NCBI GenBank assembly: GCA_900317745.1
Contig: ONHW01000008.1
Span: 1 to 64,000, forward strand
Direction of reading: 5' to 3'
Source: an uncultured Bacteroidales bacterium
GTDB lineage: Bacteria; Bacteroidota; Bacteroidia; Bacteroidales; Paludibacteraceae
Length of the DNA stretch: 64,000 nt
Below, one piece after another: positions 62,654 to 64,000 of the stretch (within the stretch, counting starts at the first letter, position 1; each line of letters begins with the position of its first letter). A program made the translations under genes and the position numbers. The notes beneath the pieces were generated by a model that was not told the origin of the DNA, searched no databases, and saw only the letters and a list, made by a program, of their open reading frames with translations.

Positions 62654-63277
62654 ATAACTCACCTCTTTGCTGCACAAAAATATATTCTATTTTAGTGTGT
62701 TTCCTGTTCGCTCTCCTTCTGTCCGAAATGTGTGTTCCGTGTAGTTTCTCTTTTATTGTCCTGTACGGATACTACGGATACTACGGATATTTTTGCTCGA
62801 ACACGGATTTTCACGGAGTGTCACGGAATCTCTGTTCATCTGCCTCTGTGTAGTTCCGTGTAGTTCCGTGTTCGTTTTATTGTCCTGTACGGATTTAACG
62901 GATAATACGGATATTTTTGCTCGAACACGGATTTTCACGGAATTTCACGGAATTTTATTCATCAGTATCCGTGTTTTTCCGTGTGATCCGTGTAGTTTGT
63001 TTTATTCGAACACGGATTTTCACGGATTTTCACGGAATTTTATTCATCTGCATCCGTTTAATCTGTGTAATCCGTGGGGTGTTTTGTTCTGTACTGATTC
63101 TACGGATTACACGGAAAAAGAATTGTTGACAATGGTTGATAATGGTTGACGAAATATAAAACATGTAAAGGACAGAGCATTTGAGGTGAAGGAAGACATA
63201 GAGAGCGGTTGTTTGCAAAGCGGAAATAGCAAAGCGTGCATAAAAACAAGCAAAATTGGGTGTAAAAAGGCGGAATA
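62654..63277. other. Gap between the repeats and the tRNA cluster
   Basis: Contains the ACGGAT-type repeat block (62757-63115), a short GTTGACAATGGTTGATAATGG tandem at 63123-63152, and an unremarkable stretch to the tRNA promoter. Frames here are short, read across repeats, and give no recognisable product. Confidence 0.5.
62757..63115. repeat. ACGGAT-type interspersed repeat, copy 2 (three inverted units)
   Basis: Three degenerate units of about 85-125 bases, each containing TCGAACACGGATTTTCACGG and GGATATTTTTGC-like words, in inverted orientation to copy 1 at 127-290. Unit starts are near 62759, 62883 and 63004. Confidence 0.85.
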
Positions 63278-63309
63278 TTTGGAATTTTGAAAAATTTGTT
63301 GTACTTTTG
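63278..63309 (+). promoter_or_regulatory. Promoter of the tRNA Gly-Leu-Leu cluster
   Basis: TTTG at 63278-63281, 20 bases, TACTTTTG at 63302-63309, 66 bases before tRNA-Gly. Confidence 0.85.
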
Positions 63310-63375
63310 CATCCGCTTTTGGGCTGAAGTTTGACAGAAGTCCGAAAGGCGTTCTAACAAATGGTTTAGTAGTTT

Positions 63376-63448
<73 letters not shown>

Positions 63449-63457
63449 CAGAAAAAG

Positions 63458-63477
63458 AGCAGAACGTTTGTTCTGCT
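63458..63477 (+). other. Hairpin between tRNA-Gly and tRNA-Leu
   Basis: AGCAGAAC pairs perfectly with GTTCTGCT across loop GTTT, followed by ATATTTTTC. It may serve processing or partial termination, giving more tRNA-Gly than tRNA-Leu. Confidence 0.55.
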
Positions 63478-63492
63478 ATATTTTTCTAAAAT

Positions 63493-63574
63493 GCCCAGGT
63501 GGCGGAATTGGTAGACGCGTACGTTTCAGGTGCGTATGTCGCGAGGCGTGCAGGTTCGAGTCCTGTTCTGGGCA
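63493..63574 (+). tRNA. tRNA-Leu(CAG)
   Basis: Acceptor GCCCAGG pairs with TCTGGGC; anticodon loop TTCAGGT with CAG; long variable arm; T-arm GGTTCGAGTCC; discriminator A; no CCA encoded. Confidence 0.94.
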
Positions 63575-63580
63575 CTCACC

Positions 63581-63664
63581 GCGCAGGTGGTGAAATTGGT
63601 ATACACGCTACTTTGAGGGGGTAGTGGTCGCAAGATCGTGTGAGTTCGAGTCTCATCCTGCGCA
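63581..63664 (+). tRNA. tRNA-Leu(GAG)
   Basis: Acceptor GCGCAGG pairs with CCTGCGC; anticodon stem CTACT/GGTAG holds loop TTGAGGG with anticodon GAG; variable arm and T-arm (GTTCGAGTC) present; six bases after tRNA-Leu(CAG). Confidence 0.94.
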
Positions 63665-63676
63665 CACTTGCTTTAC

Positions 63677-63711
63677 GGAGAAAAATCGGAAACGGTTTTT
63701 CTCCTTTTTTT
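63677..63711 (+). terminator. Terminator of the tRNA cluster
   Basis: GGAGAAAAA pairs with TTTTTCTCC around TCGGAAACGG, followed by seven T. Confidence 0.85.
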
Positions 63712-63852
63712 GTGTGGATTTTTATGAGGCTGTAGTCAGGAACTATACGCTTGCAGTGGAGAAAAATGTGTACTGCCACAAAAAAATCGAATGAGAACGG
63801 TAGGAGGACGGTATAGTGACGTAACGAGGTAGTTGCGTTTTTATTGGATTAA
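63712..63852. other. Non-coding gap after the tRNA cluster
   Basis: About 140 bases with no convincing frame, promoter or hairpin. Confidence 0.5.
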
Positions 63853-63910
63853 TCATATACTAATCACCTACTGATTACCTACTGATCACCTACTAATCAC
63901 CTACTAAATG
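63853..63910. repeat. GTAGGTGATTA tandem repeat, copy 2 (inverted)
   Basis: Words CTAATCACCTACTGATTACC and TACTGATCACCTACTAATC; its reverse complement matches 23123-23183 over about 58 bases, including the CATTTAGTAGGTGATTAGTA end. Confidence 0.85.
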
Positions 63911-63919
63911 TACGAAAAA

Positions 63920-64000
63920 ATCTGTACGGATTGCACGGATTAGACGGATGCAGATGAACGGAGAGAACTGTACGGATCACACGGATTACACGGATGCAGA
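63920..64000. repeat. ACGGAT-type interspersed repeat, copy 3 (cut by window edge)
   Basis: CTGTACGGATTGCACGG and GGATTACACGGATGCAGA match copy 1 at about 166-203, in the same orientation. The block continues beyond the window. Confidence 0.8.

Noticed and set aside
62757..63115. CRISPR array
   Set aside because: The repeat units are degenerate, of unequal length and without unique spacers; no cas genes are in the window.

Overview
The window looks like the chromosome of a member of the order Bacteroidales (phylum Bacteroidota). Evidence: fourteen promoters of the Bacteroidetes form TTTG-N20-TAnnTTTG, a type III glutamine synthetase, an LL-diaminopimelate aminotransferase, an EF-G2-like second elongation factor G, a SecA of about 1100 residues, several outer-membrane barrels including a Wzi-family protein, and large secreted proteins whose C-termini resemble type IX secretion tags. 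Genus and species cannot be fixed from sequence alone. Every call was made by reading the sequence; no database search was run.

Layout. 1-1200: end of an unknown gene, a small lipoprotein, a cupin and tRNA-Leu(UAA), with ACGGAT-type repeats and a duplicated tRNA end. 1200-6000 (+): pyrophosphate-dependent phosphofructokinase, a TPR-like secreted protein and the EF-G paralogue. 6000-12300 (-): glnN-dapF-dapL-glmS, read as one operon in which glutamine synthetase precedes enzymes that use glutamate and glutamine. 12500-16500 (-): rmuC, clpX, clpP, rpsT and tRNA-Glu. 16600-22800: barrel protein, lipoprotein, AraC-family regulator, TonB-receptor-like barrel and murI. 23400-29300 (+): dnaN, a DEDDh exonuclease, rnz, radA, mlaE and mlaF. 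29400-32900 (+): a stand-alone protease prodomain and two M6-like metalloproteases. 33000-42300 (+): xth, lptB and an envelope-glycan cluster (LtaS-like transferase, kelch lipoprotein, Wzi-family barrel, two glycosyltransferases, one fused to a sugar kinase, and an O-antigen ligase/polymerase). 42300-50800 (-): a second LtaS-like transferase, two outer-membrane proteins and secA. 51000-51900 (+): a metal efflux protein. 51900-62300 (-): a 3312-residue secreted protein and a small membrane protein 4 bases after it. 62300-64000: about 1 kb of stacked repeats and promoters, then tRNA-Gly, tRNA-Leu(CAG) and tRNA-Leu(GAG).

The most interesting points are: (1) the M6 locus, where the prodomain fused to one protease is encoded as a separate secreted protein beside a protease that lacks it; (2) the giant protein, its small partner and two tandem repeats of 31-bp period upstream; (3) short interspersed repeats that occupy gaps but also enter reading frames, supplying an insertion in GlmS, two in a TonB-like receptor, part of a signal peptide, start codons and protein tails; (4) a glycosyltransferase-kinase fusion; and (5) an EF-G paralogue lacking the catalytic histidine.
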